Source: Prorocentrum cordatum
Lineage: Eukaryota > Sar > Dinophyceae > Prorocentrales > Prorocentraceae
Assembly (NCBI GenBank): GCA_963575745.1
Contig: CAUYUJ010022557.1
Span: 82,501-121,913, forward strand
Length of the DNA: 39,413 nt
Direction of reading: 5' to 3'
Below are positions 1 through 11,178 of this stretch, piece by piece. Below the pieces are notes generated by a model that searched no databases, had not been told where the DNA came from, and was given only the letters and a program-made list of their open reading frames with translations. Every line of letters starts with the position of its first letter. Position 1 is the stretch's first letter. Made by a program: the position numbers and the translations under genes.

Positions 1-118
1 TCCTTCTCCTCCGTCTCCTCCTCCTCCTCCTCCTCCTCCTCCTCCTCTTCCTTTTCCTCCTCATGCCTCCGCCCCCTCCTTTTGCTTCCTCCTCCTGTCT
101 CCTCATGGCGTTTCCTGC
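1..118. repeat. TCC/CCT microsatellite and pyrimidine tract
   Basis: The first ~55 bases are nearly pure TCC triplets with a few TTC and GTC interruptions, followed by ~60 bases of impure pyrimidine-rich sequence. The tract is cut by the window edge. It lies outside the large duplication. Short open frames here are low-complexity and are not genes. Confidence 0.9.
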
Positions 119-958
119 CGCCTCCCAGGGTATCCCAGTTGCCTCTTGGAGCCCACCGGGGCTTCCTGGAGTTTCTTGGCGCCTCCGGAGGCCTCCTCTA
201 GACGACCAGGTCCCTTTTCAAGGCCGTGGTCCATTTGGCCGGGCTCGGATACCTGGGCCCATCATCGCGCGCGGGAGGAGCCTGATAGTAGAAGGGCCCT
301 GCTGAGCCGGCACTGCCGAAAGCCCACTTCCACCTGATCACTGACCCATCTCGGCAGATCGAACCAGAGTCGGCATTGATGTGCATTGGCTGGCGGGGAG
401 CGGAGGGACTGAAAAGTGCATAGGTGATCTGTATATCGGCTAATATGCAATTGTCCTTGCTAGGACGGGACGAAAGCTCGAATAGCCTCTTTGGCCAAAA
501 GGCGATGAACTTGACGGTCCAGGGCTAAAAGATTGGCCGTGAATAGCGCCCTTTGGCCAGAAGCTTGAACCCTTAACCCCATCGTCCGCTGCCAGAGGGT
601 TGCTCACCGCGTGCTCATCCGGGAGGGGGCGAAATCAGTAGCACGAGAATCCGGATGCCTCTGGAGAGACTCTGAAAGCGCGGTGGAAATAAGGCCCGGA
701 TGCCATGGTAAACCAGCCTCCTTTCAGTCAGGGGCGACATCGTCTTGCCAGTTGCAAGGAGACGGAGGAGGGGAACACACAAAGAATTTGGAAAGCGCAA
801 GCCAAGTACTTTAAAAAGAGACGCCGAGTCCCAAACTTCATAGCCATACTGAGGCTCCATGCCGCAATGCATATGTCGCCGCGCCGTTTCTTCCGAAACG
901 TGGCCTGTTGTATTGGAGACGACGTTTCGGCCACCAGGTCAAACTCCACTTCGGACGT
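119..958. other. Unannotated non-coding flank
   Basis: No gene, RNA or clear repeat element was recognised. Positions 120-240 have a loose CCTCTTGGAG/CTTCCTGGAG pattern similar to the 12-nt tracts seen elsewhere in this window. Positions 450-590 repeat the word TTTGGCC a few times. Open frames are at most ~110 codons, overlap on opposite strands and lack recognisable domains. Confidence 0.6.
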
Positions 959-2535
959 GGAGATTGCCGTGGGTTTGCCGCGGCGCGTTGCCGCGATCAG
1001 ATTGCAGCGTGAAAGCACGTTCAAGCGCAGCGTTGGGCGATGACCCAAGCGACATCAAGTGGGCCCAAGAGGATGACCCCAAGACCGCCCCAGGAGATAC
1101 CCAGGCCGGCTTCGATTGCCAGCCAAAGAGCACCCCAGACGGCCCGTCAAGGTTGTCCTGTGCGTTTGTAGAAGCTGTTTGAAAGCATTTTTCTGCCGTC
1201 GTGGTCTCGGCTGCTGCGCCAGTGCAACACATGGCCAAAGTACACCAATGGCAAGCTGGTCGAAGCACATAGGAAGACCATAGGTTCATCTTGCTCATCA
1301 CTCTTTCCCGAGCTTGGGTTCCAGAGCAACCGTGACAGCCCTAAGAAAGCGCTCTGTGACCCCGAGACAACCCAAACGGGACCCTACAAAACCCCAAAGG
1401 CTCACCAAGGGAACCCCAAGCACCCCAGAAAGGGTTCTCCAAGGGGCGGGGGGGAGGCGGACAATCCACGGCAAACGGGTCGAACCCGTAGCAGGACATG
1501 TCTTCCCCGTGAAGTTCTTGCAAATTTGACATTTCAGGACCGTAAGTGGTGAGGGGGCCTCATGCGAAACGCTTACTAGCCCTACCGACACGCTTGGGAA
1601 CGCGGCAGGGAAGAGTTATATTAAGGAAGAAGAGATGGAGGATGAGGTGGAGAGGGATGATCTCATCCCAGTTGTCCATCGAGTTTGCCGCGGGTTTGCC
1701 GTGGTGCAGGGGCTCATTAAATTTATTTGGGAGCTAATTTGGAAGCCCATATGTGTTTTACCTTGAGCTGTAAGCAATTTTCTCTGGCAACGCCGACAAT
1801 GTTTCGAACCGTTAGCTTTTGGATAAGGAGGGGAATGGGCGAAGCCCTCCTCTTTGTACCGTGAGCTATAAACACTTTGCTCTGCAACGTGGACGGTTTT
1901 TTGAACCGCATGCTTTTGGAGAAGGGAGCGGGGGAGGGGAGCGGGAGAGGAGGGAGAGGTAGTTTGCCGTGGGGTTGCAGTGTCTTGGGGCGCATGGCAC
2001 GAGACAGCCCCTTGTCGGCCCAAAAGCGCCCACGTCCCAAGCGGGCTCTAATACGGACCCAGAAAGTTGCAAGAGGGAATAAATAAGGCCAGAAAACCCA
2101 AACAGCCCCAAGACACCCCCCCAAGAGAGCCATGAGGACATGCGATACGGTTTGCAGAAGGGAGCCCTGGCGGCCCAACAATGCCCCACGACGGCCCAAG
2201 AGTGCTCCAGGAAGCCAGGAGGGCGTAACAGGACACCAAACGAACGCTAAGACAGTTCCAAGGGGGCCAATGGTTCAATGAGGTTGCCGTGGGTTTGCAG
2301 GGGCGTTGGGGTGCTAAGACACTTCCAAGAGACGCCCAAGACTGCCCCCAAGGGCTCCCGACGAGCCAGCGGCGCCCCCAGACGGCCAAAGAGTTGGCCC
2401 GAGACCGCCCACAGGGTCCCTGGGGCAGCCAAGAGGACACAAGAGGGTTGTTGCTCTGATGTTCCAGGAGCACATCTATATACACGATTCGGACATACTA
2501 GTTTACCGTGGTTTTGCCGTGGCATCGCGACGCTA
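959..2535. repeat. Cluster of GTTTGCCGTGG motifs with 12-nt-periodic CCC-rich tracts
   Basis: A short motif close to GTTTGCCGTGGGTTTGC recurs near 962, 1683, 1961, 2283 and 2503. Between these lie CCC-rich, purine-rich tracts with an approximate 12-nt beat (words such as CCCAAGAG, CCCCAAGAC, GCCCCAGG) at about 1060-1145, 1335-1450, 2085-2260 and 2320-2450. On the minus strand they read as GGCCTCTTGGGG-like repeats, the same pattern as the cleaner array at 26751-26865. No gene is recognised. The part from 1490 on is repeated in the second duplication copy. Confidence 0.55.
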
Positions 2536-2569
2536 CAAGCATGTGTAAAAGCTCGAGGGTCACGGACGC

Positions 2570-3420
2570 TCCGGTCTGTGACCTGCAACACCATTCGACC
2601 AATGTTTATTTCGTTGTTGTTTGATGTGTTGGTTTTGATTTGATTGATTGGTTGAGTGATCGTACCTTTTTTCGTAATCCCATATGCTTCGTTATGCCCA
2701 CATGCGTACAATGCTCAAACCCGCGATCCGAAATACCGTTTTCTGCTACATATATCAAGATATGCGATCCGAAATTGTATCCCGATATGGATTGGTACAG
2801 TTTGATTTGCTCTTGTCATGGCGACGCGAAGGCATAAGCGCTGGCAGAAGCTCCGAGATACAGACACGCTGGTATATCATGTCTAGATCATGTATGTTTC
2901 TAATCTGCCGCATCAGAATTCCGAAATCGTACTAGCTTCGCGGGAGTATTATGACGTACATTATTATTCGCTCGGTTACAGAGAGTATTGCATCAAAGCG
3001 TTGGAAGTTGATTGCTTGATCGATGTTGTTCATTGTTTAGTTGCTTGATTGACTATTTGATCAATTTGTTCATTAGCGAGCGCATCACGCGTTTTGCAAG
3101 GCCTCAGTTATTTGGTAGGTTCTTCGGATGCTCCTTGATTACATTGTCCATAGTGCGGTCGCTCGGCTTATTTTGAACGCGGTCCCGAAGTTGAAAGGGA
3201 AGAACATAAATCAGGCCAACAAGTTATTTCAGCACGGCATTTATAAATATACGTTCATAAGTGCAAAGCCTTATGTAGAAGACGGAATCGTCAGATCCGT
3301 ATGATAAAAACAAGCACGTTCCAAACCGTAACACGTTCACAAACGTTTCAATCGATTAAGTATCATTATTATAATTGCATTGTACGGTAGAGGCTGGGTC
3401 ACACGATCAAGATCAATGTG
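2570..3420. other. AT-richer segment, no gene found
   Basis: This stretch is visibly poorer in G+C than its surroundings and has repeated TTGATTGATT/TTGATCGATG/TTGTTCATTG words (about 2630-2660 and 3005-3080). No open frame above ~85 codons, no RNA gene and no inverted-repeat element was recognised. Copy 2 holds it at 20061-20911 with about 2% differences, enriched here relative to the preceding kilobase. Confidence 0.5.
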
Positions 3421-3775
3421 TTATAGGTGAACAGTTACTACACCTTATGGAAAAAATCCTGGGGAGGCTTGTCCCAGGGGGTGTTGTCGGATCTTTGTGG
3501 GATTGCCTGGTCCGCGTTGTTTTGCCGTCACGTGCACATATCATTGGCAAACATACCATTGAAAGCATGGCACAACCAGGGAAGCCCAGCTGGAGATGCC
3601 GCCTCCCTTTCTCCTTCCCCTCCTGTCCGTTCCTCGTCTCTCGTGTCTCCCTTCGGCTTCCGTTCGCACGCTGTCCCTTAACGCGCTTCCCCAAACAGCT
3701 GTGCTGACTGGGGTCCTGTTGCGGTGGAAGCTAGTTCTGGCCAAGGGGCCGGCGCTCAGAGACATCTGTCAATAT
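3421..3775. other. Non-coding spacer before the 64 bp array
   Basis: It contains a pyrimidine-rich stretch (about 3595-3660). A 110-codon plus frame (3375-3707) is kept in copy 2, but overlapping frames are kept as well in the other frame and on the minus strand, as expected from high identity alone. No domain is recognised. Confidence 0.4.
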
Positions 3776-4815
3776 CGGGGTGGCCTGGCCAGTTTCGCCA
3801 GAGACGTTCTCGCAATTTTGGGTTCGGAGATACCCTAAACTGGGGTGGTCTGGTCAGTTTGGCTTGACACATTCTCGCAATTCTGGGCTCGAAGATACCG
3901 GCGTCTTCGTATCTTTGGGCTCGGAGATGCAGCGCGCGAGGTGGTCCAGCCGATTTTTCCAGAGACATCAGGGCTCGGGGATGTAGCGCGCGAGGTGGTC
4001 CAGCCAGTTTCGCCAGAGACATTCTCGCATCTCTGGGCTCAGAGATGACGCTTGACAGTTTCAAGCCAGTTTTGCCTGAGACAGCCACGCAATTTTGGAT
4101 TAAAAGATGCCTTGATCTGGACCGTCTTTTGAGACGTCGTCAGATGCTGCACGTGAGATTGTTTGGCCATTTTCGCTTGGAACGCCCTCGCATGCCTGGG
4201 TTCGGAGATGCAGCGTGCGCGGCCAGTGTCGCCCGAGACGTCCTCGCATTTCTTGGCTCCACTTCTGGGCTCCGATATGACCTGACCTGAGGTGGTCTAG
4301 CCATTTAGCCAGGCTCGTCTGCGACATGCCGCGCACGAGGTGGTCGGGCCAGTTTCGCCTGAGACGTCCTCGTGTTTCTGGGCTCGGAGATGCAGCGCGC
4401 GCGGCCAGCGTCGTCTGAATCATGCTCGCAAGTGTACGCACCGAGATGTCCTCATCTCAGTGGTTCGGCCAGTTTCGCCTGAGACGTCCTCGCACCTGCG
4501 GCCTCCGAGCTGCCGCTTGCCAAGTGGTCCGGTCCTCGTCGCCAGAGACAGTCTCGCAACTCTGGGCTCGGAGGCACCGCGCGAGCGTTGGTCTAATCAG
4601 TTTCGTATGAGACATCCTCGCAACTCTGGGTTCCGAGATGCCTCGCGCGAGAAGTGGTCCAGCCTGTTACGCTTGCGATCCTCGCAACTCAAGGATCAGC
4701 GACGCCGCGCGCGATGTGGTCTTGCCAGTTTCTTCAGACATGCCTCGCAATTCTGGGTTCCGAGATGCCTCGCGCGAGGTGGTCCGGCGAGTTTCGCCAG
4801 CGGGGCTGTCCAGGC
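3776..4815 (+). repeat. Degenerate ~64 bp tandem array, copy 1
   Basis: About fifteen imperfect units carry the ordered words GGTGGTCC, CCAGTTTCGCC, GAGACGTCCTCGCA, CTGGGCTCGGAGATG and GCGCGCGA. Units are mostly 55-70 bp and some are partial (for example around 3960 and 4280). The array is older and more degenerate than the C-family arrays. Several frames stay open through it and give arginine-rich predicted peptides, explained by repeat structure rather than coding. Confidence 0.85.
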
Positions 4816-5215
4816 TGCCGGGGGGAATGTCAGGAAGCTCAATCCAAGCGCGCCCGCTCGCTTGCGGCGCATGTTGCCTTGCCCACGTTTGGCCCGAAAA
4901 AACTCAACGTAAGAATGCGGTGGTTGCATTGCGGAAAATATATGAGAAGATGTTCGACACTTCGATTGGTCCTGAAAATTTCCGGACAAGTTCGATTGAA
5001 TTTTCGATCGCCATCATATTATTATGTTGATCGGAGCAGTTTGATGGAGGTGAAACCACGTGGTGGCAGTTTGCCTTGGCTGTTTTTTGGGGCGCTCGTT
5101 CAACTGACAGACTTGATCGCGAGATTTAGCGCATCTACAGAATGCTCAAGTGCACCCAAAGATTCATCTGCTTCGAAAGAATAGCCTGAGTCGATCAGCA
5201 TGAGCCCAGGGCTCT
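4816..5215. other. Non-coding segment after the 64 bp array
   Basis: No recognised feature. A plus frame runs from the array into this part. It is 176 codons at 4654-5184 in copy 1, and it becomes 252 codons at 21863-22621 in copy 2 after a 55 bp difference upstream. Confidence 0.4.
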
Positions 5216-5800
5216 GCTTGTTCGCGCAGGTGGGTTCGACCAGTAGCTTCGGTCTTCTGCTACCAGAGACCTGAAGTTGGCTCGCGCTTAGAGCTCGGAT
5301 CGAAGGGGCTTGGCTCTGCAGTTCTCCTGCTGAATAGCATGATATTCCTTGACCCTTCCGAGATGTAGAGCAGCTACAGAGCTCACGATTGCACCAATGA
5401 GTTCAGAATCCTCGAGAAGGATTCGCCGAGAGCTTTGAGAGACCAGAGGTCGGTCCGTTATTCGATACGCGGGCACGACCAGTAGCTGTGCTTTTTTGTT
5501 TTCCAGATATTTGAGTTCGGTCCGCTACTCAAGTTACGATTGCAAAATATTCGCATTCTGCAACTGTTCTGCTGTTTTGCACAGTCTTTCTTTTAAATTT
5601 CGTTCAGAGTCGGCACGGGGCTAACAAGTGCAGCTGTCGAGTCGGCAGCGTCGAAAGCACCAGCTCACAGCCTCGACAAACTCGATCAAGCGCAATTATC
5701 TCGTGGAATCAGTGCTCACGCGGAAGCTCTACAGTCCACCGGCGGCAACGCTGGTTGACGGTTTACCGCTGGCGCCCACCGTTTTGGCAAGCGTTTTCTG
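5216..5800 (+). mobile_element. Eroded A/B-type element: diverged 177 bp units and terminal hairpin
   Basis: Positions 5245-5540 contain diverged satellite words (GAGCAGCTACAGAGCTC, TTCAGAATC, GGTCGGTCCGTTATTCGATACG). Positions 5734-5795 keep a recognisable 3' end: GGAAGCTCTAC, then a hairpin of the CCGGCGGCAA...TTTACCGCTGG type, then GCGCCCA. It is clearly older than the elements at 13.6-19 kb and 32-37.5 kb. Its 5' end cannot be placed. The copy 2 equivalent is 22653-23227. Confidence 0.6.
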
Positions 5801-5887
5801 ATTTTGTTCCCAACACGCGCGCCGGAAGCTTCTCCCCAGCTCCTTCGAACCGTTTGGGAACTCCCGCGCAATTCCTTTTCCAAGGCG

Positions 5888-6700
5888 CGCTGCCTCGTAG
5901 AGCTCCCATGGGAACTGGAGCCGGAGGAATTCGGGGGCAGGTTGGAGCTAGTTGCTCGACCAGAACACACAGGCAATGTGACGTCGTCGGTTCGGTTTTG
6001 CTAAGACTGCTCACGACTTGAACATTCGCGCGACACGCCAGTACTTAACCTGTTCAGTGAATTATGAGGCCCTTGTTTCCTTAGTTTCGAACTATAGCCC
6101 CAGTCTTACTATCAAAACATTTGTGCCGACCGACGTCCACTGAACATCATTTTTATTTGCATTTGGTTGACGTATTTGATCTCGATGTTTTCAGCGCCCA
6201 CAGAGCTCCCGAGCGCAGCAACCAAGTCAACAGCATCGGAAGCACTGGTAGGACACCTCGATAGATTTGCGACCGGTCTACTACTCGAGCTATCTTCGAA
6301 AACCCATGTTACCTTGTAATTCCTTTTGCGCAATCCTACCGTTCCTCTGATTCGCGTGCACGCAGATGTCAAATTTGATTTCGCAATTCAGAGCAGCTAC
6401 AGAGCTCTCGACTGCAGATTCCGATTCAGCGGCATCGGAATTTTGGCAGGAAGCCTCTAGAGTTTCTGATTGAAGCTATCAATCGAACTATCTATGGAAA
6501 CGTAGCGTCAATATGAAACCGTTTTCAGTTATCCAGATTGCTTTTTCATTGTAAGATCGAGATGTAGGTTCGCTCACAGATCTGCCTTTTCGCGCGTGGC
6601 CGCGATCAGCAGCCACGCTCTTCGACTCTGAGATCCCAGGTTGGTCTGCTATTCCAGCAATCCTCGAAAACTCTCCCTGACCATGAGGGCTTTCGCGCCA
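5888..6700 (+). mobile_element. Ancient A-family element with ~3 diverged satellite units
   Basis: It starts with a diverged head-60 (GCCTCGTAGAGCTCCCA ... GAGGAATTC ... GGAGCTAG), followed by A-body words (GACCAGAACACACAGGCAATG, GGTTCGGTTTTGCTAAGA, TTACTATCAAAACATTTG). Then come three loosely conserved satellite units, with equivalent positions near 6283, 6472 and 6652 (spacing ~189 and ~180). It has no clear 3' hairpin. It is an old relative of the elements at 15-19 kb. The copy 2 equivalent is 23324-24136. Confidence 0.6.
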
Positions 6701-6959
6701 CAGTCCGCGAGATATCATTTGTGGAGTTAAGTTGGTTGTAGAATTAGAAGCCAGCAGCGAAGGGCGGCCAGCTGCTCTTTCCAGCGCTGGACCAGACACC
6801 TTTCAGCGCCTCCTTCGAGCGCCCCGCGTGTCCCGGGAAACTGGGAACCGGCGGTAAACCGTCAACCTTGGTTACCGCCGGGAATTCGTAGAGCCTCCTC
6901 AATATACATGAATGGAATGCGGGCGCGGCAATCTCGCATTCTGCGCGCGCGGGGGTGCG

Positions 6960-7320
6960 GTTTCATGGAGGGGGACGTGGAGGAGAAGAAGGAGTGAGGA
7001 GGAGAAGGAGATGGAGAAGGCTGAGGAAGAGAAGGAGGAGGAGAAGAAGGAGCAGGCGGAGGAGAAAGAGGGGGAGGAGGAAGAGGAGGATGACGAGCAG
7101 GAGGGGGAAGGATGGAGAGGGAGAAGAGGGACGATGATGATGACGATGATGATGATGATGATGATGATGAGGAGGAGGAGGAGGAGGAGGAGGAGGAGGA
7201 AAATGAGGAGAAGGAGGAAGAGAAGGAGCAGGAGGAGAAAGAGGAGAAGCAGCAGGTGAAGAAGGAAGAGGAGGAGGAGAAGGAGGAGAAGGAAGAGGAC
7301 GAGGAGCAGGAGAACGAATA
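6960..7320. repeat. GAG/GAT trinucleotide tract, copy 1
   Basis: Purine-rich triplet repeats include 13 consecutive GAT/GAC triplets from 7130, followed by 11 GAG/GAA triplets (7169-7201). The polar open frames (runs of Glu/Asp on the plus strand, Ser, Pro and Leu on the minus strand) are by-products. Copy 2 has 10 and 8 triplets here. Confidence 0.92.
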
Positions 7321-7332
7321 GTTTGTTGGGTT

Positions 7333-8340
7333 CCAGCTCTGGTAGATACTTGCAACGAGCGCTCCTGATGGTCTTCGCCCAATCGATGTGCCGAACAGCT
7401 CTGATCTCATCTGCAGCTCGATCTACATCAAGAAAGGCATCGTCATCTCTGAAGAAAAAACTACAAATAGTGTTTCGATTCCAACTCTGGGAGCAAACCG
7501 AGTCCGGGCATCTAGATACTTGATACTAGCGGTTCCGATGATTTCCTTTCGATTGCTCTGCCAGACAGCTCTGCAGCTCATCTGCAGCTCGAGTCATCTC
7601 AAGAAAGTCATGATAATCTCTTAAAGAAAATTAGCAGAGTACGAATAGTTGTTCGAACCCAGCTCAGGTAGCACACCGAGTTCGGGCATCTAGATACTCG
7701 AGACTAGCGCCTCTGATCAGTTCCTCCCGATTACTGTGCCGAACAGTTCTCTAGCTCATCTGAAGATCGAGCTGCATCAAGAAACTCATAATTATCTCTA
7801 CAAAATAGCAGAGTACGAGTAGTATTTCGGACCCAGCTCTGGTAGCAGACCGCTTTTGGGCATCTAGATACTTGAGACTAGCGCTGTTGCTCATGTCCTT
7901 TTCGATTGCTGTGCCAAACAACTGTGTAGCGCATCTGCAGCTCGAGATATCTCAAGAAACCCATAACCATCTCCAAAAAACATGGCAGAGTACGAATAGG
8001 TTTTCGGACCCAGCTCTGGTAGCAGACCGAGTTCGGGCATCCAGATACGTGAGACTTTCGCTTCCGACGATTCTCTTCAGATTGTTGTGCCGAACAGCTC
8101 TGTAGCTCATCTGCAGCTCGAGTTACATCAAGAAACTCATCATCATCTCAAAAAAAATGCAGGGTATGAATATTTTTGGGGACCCTGCTCTGGTCGCAAA
8201 TCGGGTTCAGGCATCTAGATAGTTAGGACGAACGCGCCTGATCATTCTAGATAGATTAGGTGTGCCTGCCAGCTCTGTGGCTCTTCTACACCTCGAGGTA
8301 GCTACAGACAACCGACAGCACCTACCAAGACGACACTAAA
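7333..8340 (-). repeat. ~177 bp satellite array in the B element, copy 1
   Basis: Unit marks (CCAGCTCTGGTAG and variants) fall at about 7333, 7481, 7659, 7833, 8010 and 8184, giving periods of 148, 178, 174, 177 and 174 bp. On the minus strand the units share GAACTCGGTCTGC, CTATTCGTA and CTACAGAGCT with the plus-oriented arrays at 17.2, 32.9 and 35.1 kb. Short frames of ~60-80 codons recur once per unit and are not genes. Confidence 0.88.
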
Positions 8341-8636
8341 CAGCCGATCCCGCCCACATGCTTTTCGGCAGTAATATGTACCCGATCGACATGAGATTAA
8401 GATGGCGATCGGGAGAAAACACACTAGAGTTCCAACAAACGTTCAACTTTCGAGAAATCGAATTTAAACTGAACAAGATTATGCAAAACTTCCGTCGAGA
8501 ATTTTAGGCCAACTAGCCCCCCAGCGCGCCGGAATTACTCTCTAACAGCGCTCCTCTTCGCAAGCTTGCAGCAGCTGCCAGGCATGCTTCGCAGCGCCCC
8601 GTCCACCCCGCACAGACATGTCTCGAGAGAAATACC

Positions 8637-8800
8637 ACGTAAAGCTCTTCGGCATCCATGAGCTAGAGGAATTCCAGCGCGGGGCGGAGCTGGTACCTCG
8701 CATAGCTCTTAGGCATCGATGAGCTAGGCGAATTCCGGCGCGGGGCGCAGCTCGTACCTCGTAGAGCTCTTCGGCTTCGATGAGGTATAGAAATTCTAGA
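8637..8800 (+). repeat. Three tandem diverged head-60 modules, copy 1
   Basis: Three consecutive 60 bp units start near 8639, 8694 and 8754 (GTAAAGCTCTTCGG, ACCTCGCATAGCTCTTAGG, ACCTCGTAGAGCTCTTCGG). Each has GAATTCC and GGCGCGGGG in the same order, and the last is cut after GAAATTC. They show that the head module can multiply without the rest of the A element. Copy 2 is 26487-26653. Confidence 0.8.
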
Positions 8801-8920
8801 CGCTTCGCGTATCCCCACCAGCCCGTCCAGAAACGACGCCCAGGCGAGTAGAGGGTCGTCCTGAGGGGCTTTTCGGCGTCTTGGGCGCCTCGGGGGGGCC
8901 TCTTGGAGGAAATCGATCAA

Positions 8921-9180
8921 AGAAGAGGGGAGCTTTAATTAGCGCTGCCCCCTCAGAAGGCCAAAATGGGGCCAAAACCTTAGTAAAATCAATGATTCTG
9001 GCTTCAAAGAAGAGGGGAGCTCTAATTAGCGCTGCCCCCATCAGAAAGCCAAAATGGGGCCAAAACCTTAGTAAAATCAATGATTCTGGCTTCAAAGAAG
9101 AGGGGAGCTTCAATTAGCGCTGCCCCCTCAGAAGGCCAAAATGGGGCCAAAACCTTAGTCAAATCAATGATGTTGGTTTC
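8921..9180. repeat. 87 bp tandem repeat, three units, copy 1
   Basis: Units begin at AGAAGAGGGGAGCT at 8921, 9008 and 9096 (periods 87 and 88). Each contains TTAGCGCTGCCCC, CCAAAATGGGGCCAAAACC and AATCAATGAT. The 87 bp length is a multiple of three, so the minus strand stays open with a 29-residue repeated peptide, which can look like a gene. Copy 2 has only two units. Confidence 0.92.
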
Positions 9181-9339
9181 CTCGGCGAGGCCGTTTTGGA
9201 CGCTCTGACCGCTCCCCGCCCCTCCTGCCCAGGTCAATGGGGAGGGGGTGGGGGGAGGGGTAAACCCTTCCCCGAAGGGGAAGAAGGAGGGGTGGAAGAG
9301 GAAACTCGTTAAACCACCGACGCCCTAAAGGGCTGGTGG
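9181..9339. other. GC-rich spacer with G-runs
   Basis: Contains GGGGAGGGGGTGGGGGGAGGGG (9239-9260), a plus-strand G-run cluster with G-quadruplex potential, followed by CTTCCCCGAAGGGGAAG, a short perfect inverted repeat. Both are kept in copy 2 near 27112-27155. No gene. Confidence 0.55.
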
Positions 9340-9720
9340 GATTCCGGCGCAGGTAAACGCTTGCCGGTCAACGATTCGCGCAGCGAGTCGCCGGAACATG
9401 CAGCGCGTCCCAGGGCGCTTCGCAGCACGTCAAGCGCGCTTCGCCGCGCTTCAGACACGCTTCGAAGCGTCGCTAAAAGCCCTTCAAGCACGCGTCGCCG
9501 CGCTTCAGGCACGCATCGAAGCGCCCCTGGAGACGACCCAAAAGCGCTTCGCGGCGCTTCACGCACGCTTAACGGCGTCGCTTCAAGCGTGCGCCAAAGC
9601 GTTCCACACGCACTTTGGGCGCTGCCGCCCACGCTTCCCACGCGCTTTGGTCGCTTCCACGCACGCTTTAGCGCGCGCGGATTGTCCGGACAGCTCTTTG
9701 TAGACTCAGAAAGCTTTCAG
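9340..9720 (+). repeat. Degenerate 50-60 bp GCGCTTC/CACGC repeats, copy 1
   Basis: GC-rich words (GCCGCGCTTCAGACACGC, GCCGCGCTTCAGGCACGC, GCGGCGCTTCACGCACGC) recur at roughly 53-57 bp spacing between 9440 and 9580. The plus frame 9398-9703 reads as an Ala/Arg/Leu-rich, helix-like peptide of 101 codons, and copy 2 extends it to 141 codons (27270-27695). The same wording occurs inside C units, so repeat ancestry explains it better than a coding gene. A very short chance remains that it is expressed. Confidence 0.6.
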
Positions 9721-9974
9721 AGAAGCCAGCGTTGTGGCTGGCTGGGCCGGACGCAGAAGCTCGCCAGCAAACGTCGCCGCTCCAACTTGCAGCGTATCCC
9801 GGAGCGCTTCGAAGCACGTTAAGTGCTCTTCGACGCGCTTGAGGCACGTGTCGCAGCGTCGCGTGAAGCGTATGAGCGCTTCAGAGTGTGTACCCCACAG
9901 AGCTTTTCGACGGGATACATCGTAGAGCTTCGGCATCGATGAGCTAGATAAATACCTCGTGGAGCTCTTCGTCA

Positions 9975-10318
9975 TTCCCGGATAGCCTCTTGGGCTACAT
10001 AGGGCTGTTAGAAGAGAAGCCGGCGGGCGCGCGTGCATCGCCGCACTCCCGCGCCCCCCGCCCCACGATCACCGCAGCGTCTCGCCGAGGCCTGCAGCGT
10101 GTCCGGGAGCGCTCCAGGTACGCTGCGCAGCGTGCCCCCACGCGCGCAGGCACGCGTGGAAGCGTCGCTGTCAGCGCTTCGGGAGCGCTTCAGGAGAGCT
10201 TTCCAGCGCCCCTCGAGCTCCGCCGCGCGAGGTTTCCAGCGCCACCACGCACGTTCAACGCGTGCGTCAGGCCGCCCTATGTTCTCTTGCTTGGCTACCC
10301 GGGTTTTGGACGACAGGT
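9975..10318 (+). mobile_element. C-family element, Cb variant, copy 1
   Basis: It starts between A9974 and T9975 with TTCCCGGATAGCC. The right inverted copy is GGCTACCCGGG at 10293-10303 (one mismatch), followed by TTTTGGACGAC. Inside are GAAGCCGGCGGG, GCAGGCACGCGTGGAAGCG and CAGCGCCACCACGCACG. It is related to the ordinary C unit but longer. Copy 2 (27848-28191) has a perfect 11 bp pair, CCCGGATAGCC/GGCTATCCGGG. Confidence 0.78.
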
Positions 10319-10451
10319 CGACGAGCTAGAGCTATCAGCGCTGGAGCCGGAAAATTATTCGCATTCTTAACTCGAGCTACGAATGAGCTACAGAGCTGTT
10401 CGGCACAGCAATCGGAAGGAAAACTCAGGCGCCGCGCCCTCGCGCGCGCAA
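10319..10451. repeat. Fragment of 177 bp satellite between C units
   Basis: Contains GAGCTACAGAGCTGTTCGGCA and AACTCGAGCTACGAATG, words of the ~177 bp satellite, but only part of one unit. It joins the C array at an A|T step before TTCCCGGAG. Confidence 0.55.
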
Positions 10452-11144
10452 TTCCCGGAGGGCTCTCTGAGTGCTATAGGGCTTTAGATTAGAAGCCGGA
10501 CGGTGGTGGTGCCTGCCAGCAGCCCATCTTCGCTGGTCCACGATCCCCGGAGGGGCCTGTAAAAGACGGCAGCGTGCCGGGGGGCGCTTCCGGCAGGCGT
10601 CCACGCGTGCCTGTGCGCGCGCAGGCGCGCGTGGAAGCGTCGCTGGCAGCGCTTCAGAAGCGCTTCAGGGGAGCCCCCCAGAGCTTGTCAGGAGAGCTTC
10701 CCAGAGCATGCCTCTTGGGTATCCGGGTTTTTCCCAGAGAGCTCTCTGAGAGCTACGGGGCTTTAGATTAGAAGCCGGATGGTGGCGGTGCCTGCCAGCA
10801 GCCCATCTTCGCCGGTCCACGATCCCCGCAGCGACTTGTAAAAGGTCGCAGCGTGTCCGGGAGCGCTTCAAGCGCGCGTCCCGCGCGTTTGCACGCGCGC
10901 AGGCACGCGCGGAAGCGTCGCTGGCAGCGCTTCAGAAGCGCCCCAGGAGAGCTCCCCAGAGCTCTTCAGGAAAGCTTGGATAGAGAATGCTTCTTTTCCC
11001 AGAGAGCTCTCTGAGAGCTATAAGGCTTTACATTAGAAGCCGGACGGTGGTGGTGCCTGCCAGCAGCTCCTCCACGGCGGTCCAGAATCGTCGCAGAAAG
11101 TTGTGTGAGGTCGCAGCGTGTCCGGGAGCGCTTCCGACACGCGC

Positions 11145-11178
11145 CCACGCGTGCCTGCGCGCGCGCAGGCACGCGTGG
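11145..11178. repeat. Perfect 34 bp palindrome in a C unit
   Basis: Each half is 17 bp: CCACGCGTGCCTGCGCG and its exact reverse complement, with no spacer. It is the best-preserved example of the central palindrome present in most C units. Confidence 0.95.

Larger units (their letters stand above)
6841..8545 (-). mobile_element. Long B-family element, minus orientation, copy 1
   Basis: On the minus strand the 3' end is at 6841 (CTGGG on the plus strand), preceded by the CCGGCGGTAA...TTACCGCCGG hairpin (6849-6880) and a degraded inverted-repeat copy near 6882-6900. Inward lie a GAG/GAT tract, about six ~177 bp units (7333-8340) and a left body (8340-8545). That left body matches the left bodies of the B elements at 32.7 and 34.9 kb when reverse-complemented (CTCGACGGAA, CTCTAGT, GATCGGGTA, GCGGGATCGG). 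Its own head is lost; only the TTAGAGAGTAATTCCGG remnant remains. No transposase is encoded. Copy 2 is 24277-25960. Confidence 0.75.

Noticed and set aside
1469-1495. tRNA T-arm (CGGGTCGAACCCG)
   Set aside because: The loop is five bases and no matching D-arm, anticodon arm or acceptor stem is found around it.
6912-7321. Acidic (Glu/Asp) or basic repeat protein
   Set aside because: Pure trinucleotide slippage sequence, open in several frames at once.
9398-9703. Coiled-coil-like Ala/Arg/Leu protein
   Set aside because: The sequence is a degenerate DNA repeat whose words also occur in C units. The reading frame length is not conserved between copies.
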